DNA from: Lachnospiraceae bacterium | Lineage (GTDB): Bacteria; Bacillota; Clostridia; Lachnospirales; Lachnospiraceae | DNA: 64,000 nucleotides | Assembly: GCA_017428105.1 (NCBI GenBank) | Contig: JAFRRM010000004.1 | Span: 208,934 to 272,933, forward strand | Direction: 5' to 3' | Shown: in pieces, positions 1-8,370 of the stretch | Layout of the letters: each line of letters begins with the position of its first letter | Position numbering within the stretch: the stretch's first letter is position 1 | Notes under the pieces: model-generated | Told to the model about the DNA's origin: nothing | Database searches by the model: none | What the model saw: only the letters and a program-made list of their open reading frames with translations | Position numbers and translations under genes: made by a program

Positions 1-554
1 GCCCGCGCGATCCCGAAAGAGACCGCGAACAGCACCAGGCCCACCGCGTCGTCCAGCGCGACGATGGGCAGCAGCAGCGACGTCAGCTCGCCCTTGGCCT
101 TATACTGGCGCACCACCATCAGCGTGGCCGCCGGCGCCGTGGCGGAAGCGATCGCGCCCAGCGTGATCGCCGCGGGCAGGGACAGCGCTTCCGGGAAGAT
201 CAGATGCAGCATGATCAGCGACAGATCCACCAGGACCGTCGCCGTGACCGCCTGCACCACCCCGATCACAGCCGCCTGCCGCCCGGTATGCTTCAGGGCC
301 GACAGGTTGAATTCCGACCCGATCGAGAAGGCGATGAATCCCAGCGCGATATCCGAAAAAGATCCGAGCGCCTCCACGCTATCCGTGCTGACAAAGCCCA
401 GGCCTTCCACTCCCAGACGTCCCAGCAGGAATGGCCCGATGAGCACGCCGGCGATCAGATAAGCCGTAACGTCCGGCAGCTTGAACCGGCCCAGAAGACG
501 GGTCATCATCAGACCCGCAAAGATCGCAACGGCGATCGACAGCAACGCAACCAT
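1..554 (-). CDS. Cation:proton antiporter (CPA2/KefB-like), N-terminal part, cut by window edge
   Basis: This is the first 184 codons of a membrane antiporter reading leftwards off the window. The translation is strongly hydrophobic from residue 1 (MVALLSIAVAIFAGLM) and carries two family hallmarks: an ATAPAATLMVVRQY segment and ALDDAVGL, whose Asp pair matches the ion-binding DD motif of CPA2 Na+/H+ or K+/H+ exchangers. The start at 554 was chosen because an AGAAGGA ribosome site lies about 9 bases upstream; another ATG at 561 is in a different frame. The missing C-terminal half would show whether there is a regulatory TrkA/RCK domain, so KefB-type versus NhaP/NapA-type cannot be settled here. 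Confidence 0.8.
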   Translation of the reverse strand, partial: MVALLSIAVAIFAGLMMTRLLGRFKLPDVTAYLIAGVLIGPFLLGRLGVEGLGFVSTDSVEALGSFSDIALGFIAFSIGSEFNLSALKHTGRQAAVIGVVQAVTATVLVDLSLIMLHLIFPEALSLPAAITLGAIASATAPAATLMVVRQYKAKGELTSLLLPIVALDDAVGLVLFAVSFGIAR

Positions 555-611
555 ATTTCATGATCCTTCTTTCCTAAAACAATACAGGGCGTCCTCACCC
601 TGTAAACCAGT

Positions 612-640
612 AGTCTACCACTTTCTTCCCGAATAAGCAA
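612..640 (-). promoter_or_regulatory. Promoter of the antiporter gene
   Basis: Read on the minus strand this is TTGCTT, 17 bases, TAGACT, ending about 58 bases before the antiporter start. It is a fair match to a housekeeping sigma-A promoter. Confidence 0.5.
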
Positions 641-749
641 GGGGGAAAACGAAACAGAGGAGAGGCAGTTTTGTCTCCTTTTTCTGCGCTGCCTGCAGAA
701 AAGGGGGATAGAGGGCGGTATGCCGGCCGTTTTCTTCTGTTCCGTCCGC

Positions 750-776
750 AAAAAAAACCGCCTGCAGGCGGTTTTT
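750..776 (-). terminator. Rho-independent terminator after the DUF5662 gene
   Basis: A perfect stem (AAAACCGCC/GGCGGTTTT) with a TGCA loop sits 24 bases beyond the stop of the leftward gene at 800-1354. It has T runs on both strands, so it can work in both directions. Confidence 0.85.
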
Positions 777-799
777 GACGGCTGGCCGGGCGGCCTTCC

Positions 800-1354
800 C
801 TATTCCCCTTTTCGGATCCGGTCAAACGCTTCCTCCCCGATCTCCGCGTACAGGCGGAGCAGGTTGTGGATCTTTTCTGCGGTCTCGGGATGCATCAGCC
901 CGTCCGTTCTGCACCGCTCGAAATAGGCCAGCGGCTGGCTCTTGTCGAATTTGTCCCTGTAGTACGTTTCGCAGGCCGCCACGCGGTCGCAGAACATTTC
1001 GATGATGTATTTGTTCGGCATGGGGACCGGCGTGTAGCGGGGCTCCGGCTCGCCGATCTTATAATCCGTCCAGTATTCGTAATGGTGGCGGTTGCGGCCC
1101 TTGTGATGCATCCAGGCATAGGAGGCGCCGCGGTCCCGGCGCTCCGCGTCGTTGGGGGAGCGGTCTCCCTGGTAGTAGCGGGCGCCGGTGAAGAACTCCG
1201 CGGGCGAAAATTTGGACAGGTCGTGGACCAGCCCCTGCCAGAAAAGACCGCACTGCCGGCAATGCCTGAACACCAGGTTCCGGTGATGCACGATGGTCCG
1301 CAGGTGGCGGCGGACTTTTTTGATATTCAGTTCTCCGTTGGTCTGTTCCGGCAT
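800..1354 (-). CDS. DUF5662 family protein
   Basis: This 184-residue protein is rich in His, Trp and Tyr. It has an HDLSKFSPAEF segment near residue 45 and a HHKGRNRHHYEYW segment near residue 83, both characteristic of the DUF5662 family found in Firmicutes and their phages. The clustered His and Asp residues look like a metal site, but the activity is unknown and I do not assign one. It lies downstream of upp on the same strand, separated by a hairpin, so co-transcription is at most partial. Confidence 0.8.
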   Translation of the reverse strand: MPEQTNGELNIKKVRRHLRTIVHHRNLVFRHCRQCGLFWQGLVHDLSKFSPAEFFTGARYYQGDRSPNDAERRDRGASYAWMHHKGRNRHHYEYWTDYKIGEPEPRYTPVPMPNKYIIEMFCDRVAACETYYRDKFDKSQPLAYFERCRTDGLMHPETAEKIHNLLRLYAEIGEEAFDRIRKGE

Positions 1355-1378
1355 GGCGGTCTCCCCGTTCTTTCAGAA

Positions 1379-1401
1379 AGGGCCGTTGAAACAACGGCCC
1401 T
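1379..1401 (-). terminator. Hairpin, probable terminator of upp
   Basis: A 10-bp perfect stem (AGGGCCGTTG/CAACGGCCCT) with an AAA/TTT loop lies just past the upp stop. The U tract on the minus strand is short (TTTC), so termination may be incomplete and feed the next gene. Confidence 0.6.
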
Positions 1402-1417
1402 CCGGATCCATCAAAGG

Positions 1418-2053
1418 TTATTTCGTGCCGAAGATGCGGTCGCCGGCGTCGCCCAGGCCCGGGCAGATGTAGGCGTGCTCGTTCAGCTCGCGGTCCAGGT
1501 TGCCGACGTAGATCTGGACGTCGGGGTGTGACTCGTGCAGCTTGGCCAGGCCTTCCGGCGCGGCGATGATGCACATGAATTTGATCTTGCGGCCGCCGTG
1601 CTTCTTGATCTGGGTGATGGCGTCCACGGCGGAACCGCCGGTAGCCAGCATGGGGTCCAGCACCACGATGGTGCGCTGCTCGATGGGATTCGGCAGTTTG
1701 CAGTAATACTCGACGGGTTCATGCGTCTCCGGATCCCGGTACAGGCCGATGTGGCCGACCTTCGCGGTGGGGGTCAGGTTCAGGATGCCCTGCACCATGC
1801 CCAGTCCGGCGCGCAGAATGGGGACGATGGCCAGCTTCCGGCCGGCGATCATCGGGGACATGCAGGTCTCTAACGGCGTGGTGACTTCCACATCCTCCAG
1901 CGGCAGATCCCGCAGGGCCTCGTAACCCATCAGGGTGGCGATCTCCTCGATCAGTTTGCGAAATTCATTGGTTCCGGTGTTGACGTCCCGCAGCATGGTG
2001 ATCTTATGCTTGATCAGCGGGTGGGTCAGAATGGTCACATTTTCCATTTCCAT
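1418..2053 (-). CDS. upp: Uracil phosphoribosyltransferase
   Basis: The enzyme makes UMP from uracil and PRPP in the cytosolic pyrimidine salvage pathway. The 211-residue length is normal. The PRPP-binding loop is clear ([13 protein letters not shown] near residue 130), as is the C-terminal uracil-binding segment ([17 protein letters not shown]). A GAGGTG ribosome site lies 8 bases before ATG 2053; a second in-frame ATG two codons later is less well placed. The gene has its own promoter and a hairpin after its stop, so it is probably monocistronic or weakly joined to the downstream DUF5662 gene. Confidence 0.97.
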   Translation of the reverse strand: MEMENVTILTHPLIKHKITMLRDVNTGTNEFRKLIEEIATLMGYEALRDLPLEDVEVTTPLETCMSPMIAGRKLAIVPILRAGLGMVQGILNLTPTAKVGHIGLYRDPETHEPVEYYCKLPNPIEQRTIVVLDPMLATGGSAVDAITQIKKHGGRKIKFMCIIAAPEGLAKLHESHPDVQIYVGNLDRELNEHAYICPGLGDAGDRIFGTK

Positions 2054-2090
2054 AAAAATGACACCTCGCAGAGAGATTTATTTCGCAATT

Positions 2091-2119
2091 ATTTTATCAG
2101 AGCCAGGGGCATTATGCAA
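2091..2119 (-). promoter_or_regulatory. Promoter of upp
   Basis: On the minus strand the elements are TTGCAT, 17 bases, TAAAAT, located about 38 bases upstream of the upp start. Confidence 0.65.
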
Positions 2120-2220
2120 GGCCGCGGACGGAAAAATGTTGGCGGCCGCCGCGCGCGGCCCGGCTGCCGGGAGCGGGAGAAAAAAACATCGCAAAAACGC
2201 GGAAATGGATAAAAAAACAG

Positions 2221-2249
2221 TTGAAATCGCGGCAGGCATCGGGTAAAAT
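2221..2249 (+). promoter_or_regulatory. Promoter of efp
   Basis: TTGAAA and TAAAAT are separated by 17 bases and lie about 65 bases upstream of the efp start. Together with the upp promoter they form a divergent intergenic region (2054-2315) with no other feature that I recognise. Confidence 0.7.
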
Positions 2250-2315
2250 ATTCCGGGATTAATATATCCCCGGCTTACTATTGGAATATGATACACCACT
2301 ACGAAGGAGGTTTTT

Positions 2316-2873
2316 ATGGTATCAGCAGGTGATTTCAGGAACGGCATTACGATCGAATGGGAAGGCGGCGTCTGGCAGATCATTGAATTCCAGCACGTCA
2401 AACCCGGCAAAGGCGCCGCATTCGTGCGGACCAAGCTGAAAAACATCGTCAGCGGCGGCGTGGTGGAAACTTCCTTCCGTCCGACCGAGCGCTTCGAGAA
2501 CGCCATCATCGACAGAAAAGACATGCAGTATCTGTACGCGGACGGCGACATGTACACCTTCATGGACATGGAGACCTATGACCAGATCAGCCTGAACGCG
2601 GACAAGATCGGCGACGCGCTGAAGTTCGTGAAGGAAAACGACACGGTGAAGATCTGCTCCCACAAGGGCAACGTGTTCTCCGTGGAACCGCCCCTGTTCG
2701 TGGAACTGGAGATCACGGAGACCGAACCCGGCTTCAAGGGCAACACGGCCACCGGCGCCACCAAGCCCGCCATCGTGGAGACCGGCGCGCAGGTGCTGGT
2801 CCCGCTGTTCGTGAACATCGGGGACAGGATCAAGATCGATACCCGCACCGGCGAGTACCTTTCCCGGGCATAA
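2316..2873 (+). CDS. efp: Translation elongation factor P
   Basis: EF-P binds the ribosome between the P and E sites and relieves stalling at polyproline stretches. The 185-residue length is standard, and domain I has the KPGKGAAF loop with Lys32, the residue that is modified in Bacillus-type EF-P. Which modification is used here cannot be told, because no modification gene is nearby. A near-ideal AAGGAGG ribosome site precedes ATG 2316. The promoter at 2221-2249 suggests a transcript that could continue into the sigma-like gene 62 bases downstream. Confidence 0.97.
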   Translation: MVSAGDFRNGITIEWEGGVWQIIEFQHVKPGKGAAFVRTKLKNIVSGGVVETSFRPTERFENAIIDRKDMQYLYADGDMYTFMDMETYDQISLNADKIGDALKFVKENDTVKICSHKGNVFSVEPPLFVELEITETEPGFKGNTATGATKPAIVETGAQVLVPLFVNIGDRIKIDTRTGEYLSRA

Positions 2874-2935
2874 AGCGGCGGCCAGGGCTCTGCGGAAGCG
2901 GGGCCCTTCTTTGACTGCGTGCGAAAGAAGAACCG

Positions 2936-3718
2936 ATGGACAAGAATCAAGAGTTTCTGCAGGGCCTGAACGCCATCCGGAACACGGCCGCCATCAAGTG
3001 CGGGAAGATCGGCGTGGCCGACATCCTGGCCGCCTTTCCCGGCACGGACCTGAGCGATGCGCAGATCGCCCTCATCTACGATTACCTGGAGCAGGAGAAC
3101 ATCGCGCTGGAGGACTACGAGCCGCATGACGTGAACACCGTGGGGCTGGACGACCTGGCGGAGGAAGCCTGGGGCGGCGCGGACTCGGAGCGCGAGCAGC
3201 GCATCTTTGATATGTATCAGGACGACCTGGCCGCGGTCCCGCCCATCAGCTCGGCCGAGGAAGAGGACCTGCGCCGTCTCCTGCTGGAAGGCTCCGCGGA
3301 GGAAAGCCGCCGCGCGGCGGAGCGCCTGACCGAAGGCAATCTCCGCTGGGTGGTGCAGATCGCCCGGGGCTATGCCGGCCGCGGCGTACCGCTCCCGGAC
3401 CTGATCCAGGAGGGCAACCTGGCTCTCTGGGAAGGCGTGCAGGGCTACGGAGGCGACGGCGACCTGGTGACGTTATTGGAGAAAGCCATCCACAGATCCA
3501 TGAAGGACCTGATCCGGGAAGCCGGCAGTTTCGAAAAGATGGAAGACCAGATGGCGGCCATGGCCAACCGCGTCATGGAGACCGTGAAAGCCTGGGAAGA
3601 GGAGACCGGCCGGCCTGCCACGACCGCGGAGATCTCCGCCCGCACCGGCATCCCGGAATCCAGGGTCGAAGAAGTCCTGCGCGAGTCCGCGAACGCCATC
3701 CGGAACGAGGAGCACTGA
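2936..3718 (+). CDS. Sigma-70-like protein lacking region 4
   Basis: This 260-residue protein resembles a primary sigma factor but is incomplete. Residues 1-65 resemble region 1.1 (helices ending in IYDYLEQENIALEDYE). Residues 133-168 match region 2.1-2.2 (NLRWVVQIARGYAGRG then LPDLIQEGNLALWEGV), the core polymerase-binding part. The aromatic -10 reading segment of regions 2.3-2.4 is replaced by a short unrelated stretch (GYGGDGDLVTLLEKAI). Residues 206-250 resemble region 3, and no region 4 follows. It could therefore bind core RNA polymerase without standard promoter recognition. Related region-4-less proteins occur in Clostridia. A role as polymerase-binding regulator is inference. Confidence 0.7.
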   Translation: MDKNQEFLQGLNAIRNTAAIKCGKIGVADILAAFPGTDLSDAQIALIYDYLEQENIALEDYEPHDVNTVGLDDLAEEAWGGADSEREQRIFDMYQDDLAAVPPISSAEEEDLRRLLLEGSAEESRRAAERLTEGNLRWVVQIARGYAGRGVPLPDLIQEGNLALWEGVQGYGGDGDLVTLLEKAIHRSMKDLIREAGSFEKMEDQMAAMANRVMETVKAWEEETGRPATTAEISARTGIPESRVEEVLRESANAIRNEEH

Positions 3719-3809
3719 CCCGCGCGCTCCGGAAACCGCCGGCCGGGAAAATGCTTAATTATTTAAGGGGAAGACCGCATCTTTCCGTGAAAATCAAAGA
3801 CGTGCCCGT

Positions 3810-3837
3810 TTGGAAAACAGGCCGTTTATGATATAAT
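3810..3837 (+). promoter_or_regulatory. Promoter of ppdK
   Basis: TTGGAA and a perfect TATAAT are separated by 16 bases, 45 bases upstream of the ppdK start codon. A GAGGAGG ribosome site at 3867-3873 then precedes ATG 3883 by 9 bases. This looks like a strong promoter and leader. Confidence 0.8.
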
Positions 3838-3882
3838 TAACCGTTGTTCAAACACACACATTATTTGAGGAGGAACCAATAT

Positions 3883-6720
3883 ATGAAGAAGTGGGTTTAC
3901 CTGTTCAGCGAAGGCAATGCTTCGATGCGCAACCTGCTGGGCGGCAAAGGCGCCAACCTGGCGGAAATGACCAATATCGGCCTGCCCGTTCCGCAGGGCT
4001 TCACCATCACCACCGAAGCCTGCACGCAGTACTATGAAGACGGCAAGAGGATCAACGACGAGATCCGCGCCCAGATCATGGAATACGTGGAAAAACTGGA
4101 AGAGATCACCGGCAAGAAGTTCGGCGACCACGAGAACCCGCTGCTGGTCTCCGTCCGTTCCGGCGCCCGCGCTTCCATGCCCGGCATGATGGACACCATC
4201 CTGAACCTGGGTCTGAATGAGGACGTGGTGGCCGTGATCGCGCAGAAGTCCGGCAACCCCCGCTGGGCCTGGGACTGCTACCGCCGTTTCATCCAGATGT
4301 ACTCCGACGTCGTCATGGAAGTCGGAAAGAAGTACTTCGAGCAGCTGATCGATAAGATGAAAGAGGAAAAGGGCGTCAAGCTGGACGTGGACCTGACCGC
4401 GGAAGATCTGAAGGAACTGGCCTTCCAGTTCAAGGAAGAATACAAGGCCAAACTCGGCAGCGAATTCCCGACCGATCCCAAGGAACAGCTCTTCGGCGCC
4501 ATCCAGGCGGTGTTCCGCAGCTGGGACAACCCCCGCGCCAACGTGTACCGCCGCGACAACGACATCCCCTACAGCTGGGGCACGGCCGTCAACGTCCAGT
4601 CCATGGCCTTCGGCAACATGGGCGATGACTGCGGCACCGGCGTCGCCTTCACCCGCGACCCCGCGACTGGCGAAAAGGGCCTGTTCGGCGAATTCCTGAC
4701 CAACGCCCAGGGCGAAGACGTCGTGGCCGGCGTCCGCACCCCCATGCACATCACCGAGATGGAAGACAAGTTCCCGGCGGCTTTCGAGCAGTTCAAGCAG
4801 GTCTGCAAGACGCTGGAAGACCACTACCGCGACATGCAGGACATGGAGTTCACCGTGGAGCACGGCCAGCTGTACATGCTGCAGACCCGCAACGGCAAGC
4901 GCACCGCGCAGGCCGCTCTGAAGATCGCCTGCGACCTGGTGGACGAAGGCATGATCGATGAGAAGCAGGCCGTTCTGATGATCGAGCCCCGCAACCTCGA
5001 CACCCTGCTGCACCCGCAGTTCGACGCGGCGGCCCTGAAGGCGGCCACCCCGATCGGCAAGGGCCTGGGCGCCTCCCCCGGCGCGGCCTGCGGCGCGATC
5101 GTGTTCAGCGCGGCGGATGCCAAGGCGGCCATCGCGAAGAATAAGAAGGCGAAAGTCGTCCTGGTCCGCCTGGAGACTTCTCCCGATGACATCGAAGGCA
5201 TGAAGGCCGCTCAGGGCATCCTGACCGTGCGCGGCGGCATGACCTCCCACGCGGCCGTGGTGGCCCGCGGCATGGGCGAATGCTGCGTCTCCGGCTGCGG
5301 CGACATCAAGATGCATGAAGAAGAGAAGAAGTTCGAACTGGGCGGCAAGACCTTCCATGAAGGCGACTTCATCTCCCTGGACGGCTCCACCGGCAACATC
5401 TACGACGGCATCATCCCGACCGTGGACGCCTCCATCGCCGGCGAATTCGGCCGCATCATGGGCTGGGCCGACAAATACCGCCGCCTGAAAGTCCGCACCA
5501 ACGCCGACACGCCGCGCGACGCCGCCAAGGCCGTCGAGCTCGGCGCGCAGGGCATCGGTCTGACCCGTACCGAGCACATGTTCTTTGAAGGCGAACGCAT
5601 CAAGGCGTTCCGCGAGATGATCTGCGCGGATACCGTGGAAGCCCGCAAGGCCGCCCTGGCCAAGCTGGAGCCGATGCAGCAGAGCGACTTCGAAGGCATT
5701 TACGAAGCCATGCAGGGCTACCCGGTCACCATCCGCCTGCTGGATCCGCCTCTCCATGAGTTCGTTCCCACCGAGGATGCGGACATCCGCGAACTGGCGA
5801 ACAACGTCGGCAAGACCGAGCAGCAGATCCGCGACCTGATCGCCGGCCTGCACGAATTCAACCCGATGATGGGCCACCGCGGCTGCCGTCTGGCCGTCAC
5901 CTATCCGGAGATCGCCGAGATGCAGACCGAAGCCATCATCCGTGCCGCCCTGAACGTCAACGCCAAGCATCCGGAATGGAACATCGAGCCGGAGATCATG
6001 ATCCCGCTGGTGGGCGAAGTCAAGGAACTGAAGTATGTGAAGAACGTCGTGGTCGCGATGGCCGACAAGCTGATCGCGGAATCCGGCACTTCCATGAAGT
6101 ACCTGGTCGGCACCATGATCGAGATCCCGCGCGCCGCCCTGACCGCGGACGACATCGCCAAGGAAGCGGAGTTCTTCTCCTTCGGCACCAACGACCTGAC
6201 CCAGATGACGTTCGGCTTCAGCCGCGACGACGCCGGCAAGTTCCTGGGCGCCTACTACGACAAGAAGATCTATGAGAACGATCCGTTCGCCAAGGTCGAC
6301 CAGGTCGGCGTGGGCAAACTGGTGAAGATGGCGGTCCAGCTGGGCCGCGCCACCCGTCCCGACCTGCATCTGGGCGTGTGCGGCGAGCACGGCGGTGACC
6401 CGAGCTCCGTGGAATTCTTCCACAAGGTCGGCCTGGACTACGTCTCCTGCAGCCCGTTCCGCGTCCCGATCGCCCGTCTGGCCGCCGCTCAGGCTGCCAT
6501 CAAGGACATGGACAACGGCACGTCCGTCCGCTCCGACATGGAAGAGCGCGTAGAGGCCGCCAAGAAAGCGCTTCAGGAAGCCACCACCCGCGTCGCTTCC
6601 GCCGCCGCCTCCGCCACCGTGGAGCTGAAGGACGCCGCCTCGGCCGCCTTCAAGAGCCTGATCGCCGGCTGGGAGCAGGCCAAGAAGACCTACAGCGAAG
6701 AAAGAAACGAAAACAAATAA
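3883..6720 (+). CDS. ppdK: Pyruvate, phosphate dikinase with C-terminal extension
   Basis: PPDK interconverts pyruvate, ATP and phosphate with PEP, AMP and pyrophosphate, which in anaerobes often serves a PPi-linked glycolysis. All three parts are present: the N-terminal ATP-grasp domain (GGKGANLAEM near residue 20), the central phosphohistidine domain (GGMTSHAAVVARGMG, catalytic His near residue 455) and the C-terminal TIM barrel with the catalytic Cys (GVCGEHGGDP). ATG 3883 was chosen over an upstream ATG at 3844 because of the GAGGAGG site. At 945 residues it is about 70 longer than usual: after the normal end (RVPIARLAAAQAAIK) there is an Ala/Lys/Glu-rich, probably helical tail. Codon use is highly biased to C/G, as expected of an abundant protein. 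Confidence 0.96.
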   Translation: MKKWVYLFSEGNASMRNLLGGKGANLAEMTNIGLPVPQGFTITTEACTQYYEDGKRINDEIRAQIMEYVEKLEEITGKKFGDHENPLLVSVRSGARASMPGMMDTILNLGLNEDVVAVIAQKSGNPRWAWDCYRRFIQMYSDVVMEVGKKYFEQLIDKMKEEKGVKLDVDLTAEDLKELAFQFKEEYKAKLGSEFPTDPKEQLFGAIQAVFRSWDNPRANVYRRDNDIPYSWGTAVNVQSMAFGNMGDDCGTGVAFTRDPATGEKGLFGEFLTNAQGEDVVAGVRTPMHITEMEDKFPAAFEQFKQVCKTLEDHYRDMQDMEFTVEHGQLYMLQTRNGKRTAQAALKIACDLVDEGMIDEKQAVLMIEPRNLDTLLHPQFDAAALKAATPIGKGLGASPGAACGAIVFSAADAKAAIAKNKKAKVVLVRLETSPDDIEGMKAAQGILTVRGGMTSHAAVVARGMGECCVSGCGDIKMHEEEKKFELGGKTFHEGDFISLDGSTGNIYDGIIPTVDASIAGEFGRIMGWADKYRRLKVRTNADTPRDAAKAVELGAQGIGLTRTEHMFFEGERIKAFREMICADTVEARKAALAKLEPMQQSDFEGIYEAMQGYPVTIRLLDPPLHEFVPTEDADIRELANNVGKTEQQIRDLIAGLHEFNPMMGHRGCRLAVTYPEIAEMQTEAIIRAALNVNAKHPEWNIEPEIMIPLVGEVKELKYVKNVVVAMADKLIAESGTSMKYLVGTMIEIPRAALTADDIAKEAEFFSFGTNDLTQMTFGFSRDDAGKFLGAYYDKKIYENDPFAKVDQVGVGKLVKMAVQLGRATRPDLHLGVCGEHGGDPSSVEFFHKVGLDYVSCSPFRVPIARLAAAQAAIKDMDNGTSVRSDMEERVEAAKKALQEATTRVASAAASATVELKDAASAAFKSLIAGWEQAKKTYSEERNENK

Positions 6721-6740
6721 GCATTCCATCGGAATGACCA

Positions 6741-6770
6741 GGGGGCCGTCATCCTTCGGGAGCGGCCCCC
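6741..6770 (+). terminator. GC-rich hairpin after ppdK
   Basis: The arms GGGGGCCG and CGGCCCCC enclose a 14-base loop starting 21 bases after the ppdK stop. There is no T run after it, so it may be an mRNA-stabilising hairpin or a weak terminator. Confidence 0.5.
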
Positions 6771-6844
6771 GCTTCGTACAAACGGAAAGGACGGCAGTTC
6801 CGCCCTCCGGGAACGGATCCGCCTTTTGCCGCGGGGAGGAGAAA

Positions 6845-7393
6845 ATGTTTGCCTTGTTCCATGTCCTTTTGCCGCCTGCTCCCGGAGAGATCTCCGATCC
6901 GGACCTGGTGCTCTCGTCCGGGGAACGGGAGATCCTGCAGATGATGATCGACTCCTTCTTTTCGCCCACGGAACGCGAAGCCCGGTCCTACCGGGAGGAA
7001 CTCAGGGCGGCGGATGATTTCGGAAGATGGGCTGCCGGACGGGAAAGCATAGAGGTGCTCGAGGGCGTCTGCAGGACGATGGACAGCTTTAATTACCATG
7101 ATGAGAGCTGGACGGAATATGAAGCCTTGACGGTTGAGAAGATCTCCCGGAAGGACTATGAGGCGGAACTGGAACAGATGCCTGCCGGAGGATCCCATGC
7201 CCCCTTTGCCGTGTTTTCCGAGGCCGCCGGGCTGTTTCGGGCATGGAAGGCGCCCGGTCATCAAAGGGGGAAGCTGAAAGGGTGGGGAGACGTCATTTGG
7301 TCGGACTATGTGATCGCTTACATGACGGACGTCAGGGACCTGCCCGGTTTTTACCGCATCGTACATGCGAAGGGCAGCGACCGGTATTGCTGA
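6845..7393 (+). CDS. Hypothetical protein, 182 residues
   Basis: I do not recognise this protein. ATG 6845 is preceded by GGGGAGGAG, a strong ribosome site, and gives MFALFHVLLPPAPGE; upstream in-frame starts lack one. It is acidic and soluble, has no signal peptide or membrane segment, and carries several Trp/Tyr residues in the second half (WGDVIWSDYVIAYMTD). It stands alone between ppdK and the NYN gene. Overall composition and codon use resemble the neighbours, so it is probably native. Confidence 0.65.
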   Translation: MFALFHVLLPPAPGEISDPDLVLSSGEREILQMMIDSFFSPTEREARSYREELRAADDFGRWAAGRESIEVLEGVCRTMDSFNYHDESWTEYEALTVEKISRKDYEAELEQMPAGGSHAPFAVFSEAAGLFRAWKAPGHQRGKLKGWGDVIWSDYVIAYMTDVRDLPGFYRIVHAKGSDRYC

Positions 7394-7504
7394 CAGAACC
7401 GCCGCTGTTCGGGTGTTTTCCGACGGGAACATGACACCCGCAAAAATCAAATATAAAACGGGGAGGCACGGCCGACCCGCAAGACCCAAGAAGGGAAACG
7501 AACC

Positions 7505-8362
7505 ATGATCAAAGAATTCGAAAGCGTGGCTCTGCTTATCGACGCCGATAACGCCCAGGCTTCCAAAATAGAAAGTGTATTAAAGGACGTGTCCGCTTAC
7601 GGACGCATCGTCATCAAGCGCGCCTACGGCAACTGGTCCAAGCCGCATCTGTCCTCCTGGGAGAGCAAGATCAAGCGCTTCGCGATCTCCGCCATCCAGC
7701 AGTTCGACTTCGCCACCGGCAAGAACGCCTCGGACATGGCGCTGACCATCGACGCGATGGAGCTTCTCCACACAGAGAAATACGACTGCTTCGTCCTGGT
7801 CTCCAGCGACAGCGATTTCACCTCCCTGGCCATCAAACTGCACGAATCCGGCGTCTACGTGGTCGGCTACGGCAACAAGACCACTGTGGAATCCTTCCGC
7901 AACGCCTGCGATGAGTTCAACTACGTGGAGGAACTCATGGAGGAGGAGAAGAGCAGCGAGGAGAGCGAGGCCGAGCCCGAGACCCCGGCTCCGGAGACCG
8001 AAGGCGGCAAGTCGAAGAGATCCCGCACCCGGAAATCCGCCAAGAAGGATCCGTTTAAGGAACTCGACAGCCTCCTGAAGATCGCCGAAGAGCGCTATGC
8101 GGACGACACCGGCTTTGCCAACAGTTCTTCCGCGGGTACGTACATCAAACGCGTCAAGCCGGACTTCAACATCAAACTGCTGGGCTACTCCAAACTGCCC
8201 GAATACCTGAAGGACAACCCCGAAAAGTACGTGACGGAGGAACGCGCCGGCAAGGGCACGGTCAAACTGATCATGTACAAATCCGTTCAGAAACAGCCGA
8301 AACGCCGATCCTCCGGGTCCCGTTCCCGGAGCCAGAAAAAGACCGAGCCGGCGGAACAGTGA
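7505..8362 (+). CDS. NYN-domain RNase-like protein with C-terminal LOTUS/OST-HTH domain
   Basis: Residues 8-145 form a NYN (PIN-like) domain: LLIDADNAQ at the start, DMALTIDAMELL in the middle and VLVSSDSDFTSLA later supply the acidic metal-binding residues of this nuclease fold. Residues 148-185 are an acidic then Lys/Arg-rich linker. Residues 190-262 look like an OST-HTH/LOTUS winged helix (FANSSSAGTYIKRVKPDF, then LLGYSKLPEYLKD), a module known to bind RNA or G-quadruplexes. The tail is Arg/Ser/Lys rich. The family (LabA/DUF88-like) is widespread; targets here are unknown. An RNA-processing or RNA-degrading role is inference from the domains. Confidence 0.85.
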   Translation: MIKEFESVALLIDADNAQASKIESVLKDVSAYGRIVIKRAYGNWSKPHLSSWESKIKRFAISAIQQFDFATGKNASDMALTIDAMELLHTEKYDCFVLVSSDSDFTSLAIKLHESGVYVVGYGNKTTVESFRNACDEFNYVEELMEEEKSSEESEAEPETPAPETEGGKSKRSRTRKSAKKDPFKELDSLLKIAEERYADDTGFANSSSAGTYIKRVKPDFNIKLLGYSKLPEYLKDNPEKYVTEERAGKGTVKLIMYKSVQKQPKRRSSGSRSRSQKKTEPAEQ

Positions 8363-8370
8363 GGCGCGGC

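Noticed and set aside
3826..6969. A 1047-codon open frame on the minus strand opposite ppdK
   Set aside because: It is a shadow caused by GC-biased third positions in ppdK. The translation is low-complexity His/Ala/Val/Gly-rich with no domain, and the plus-strand frame is an obvious PPDK.
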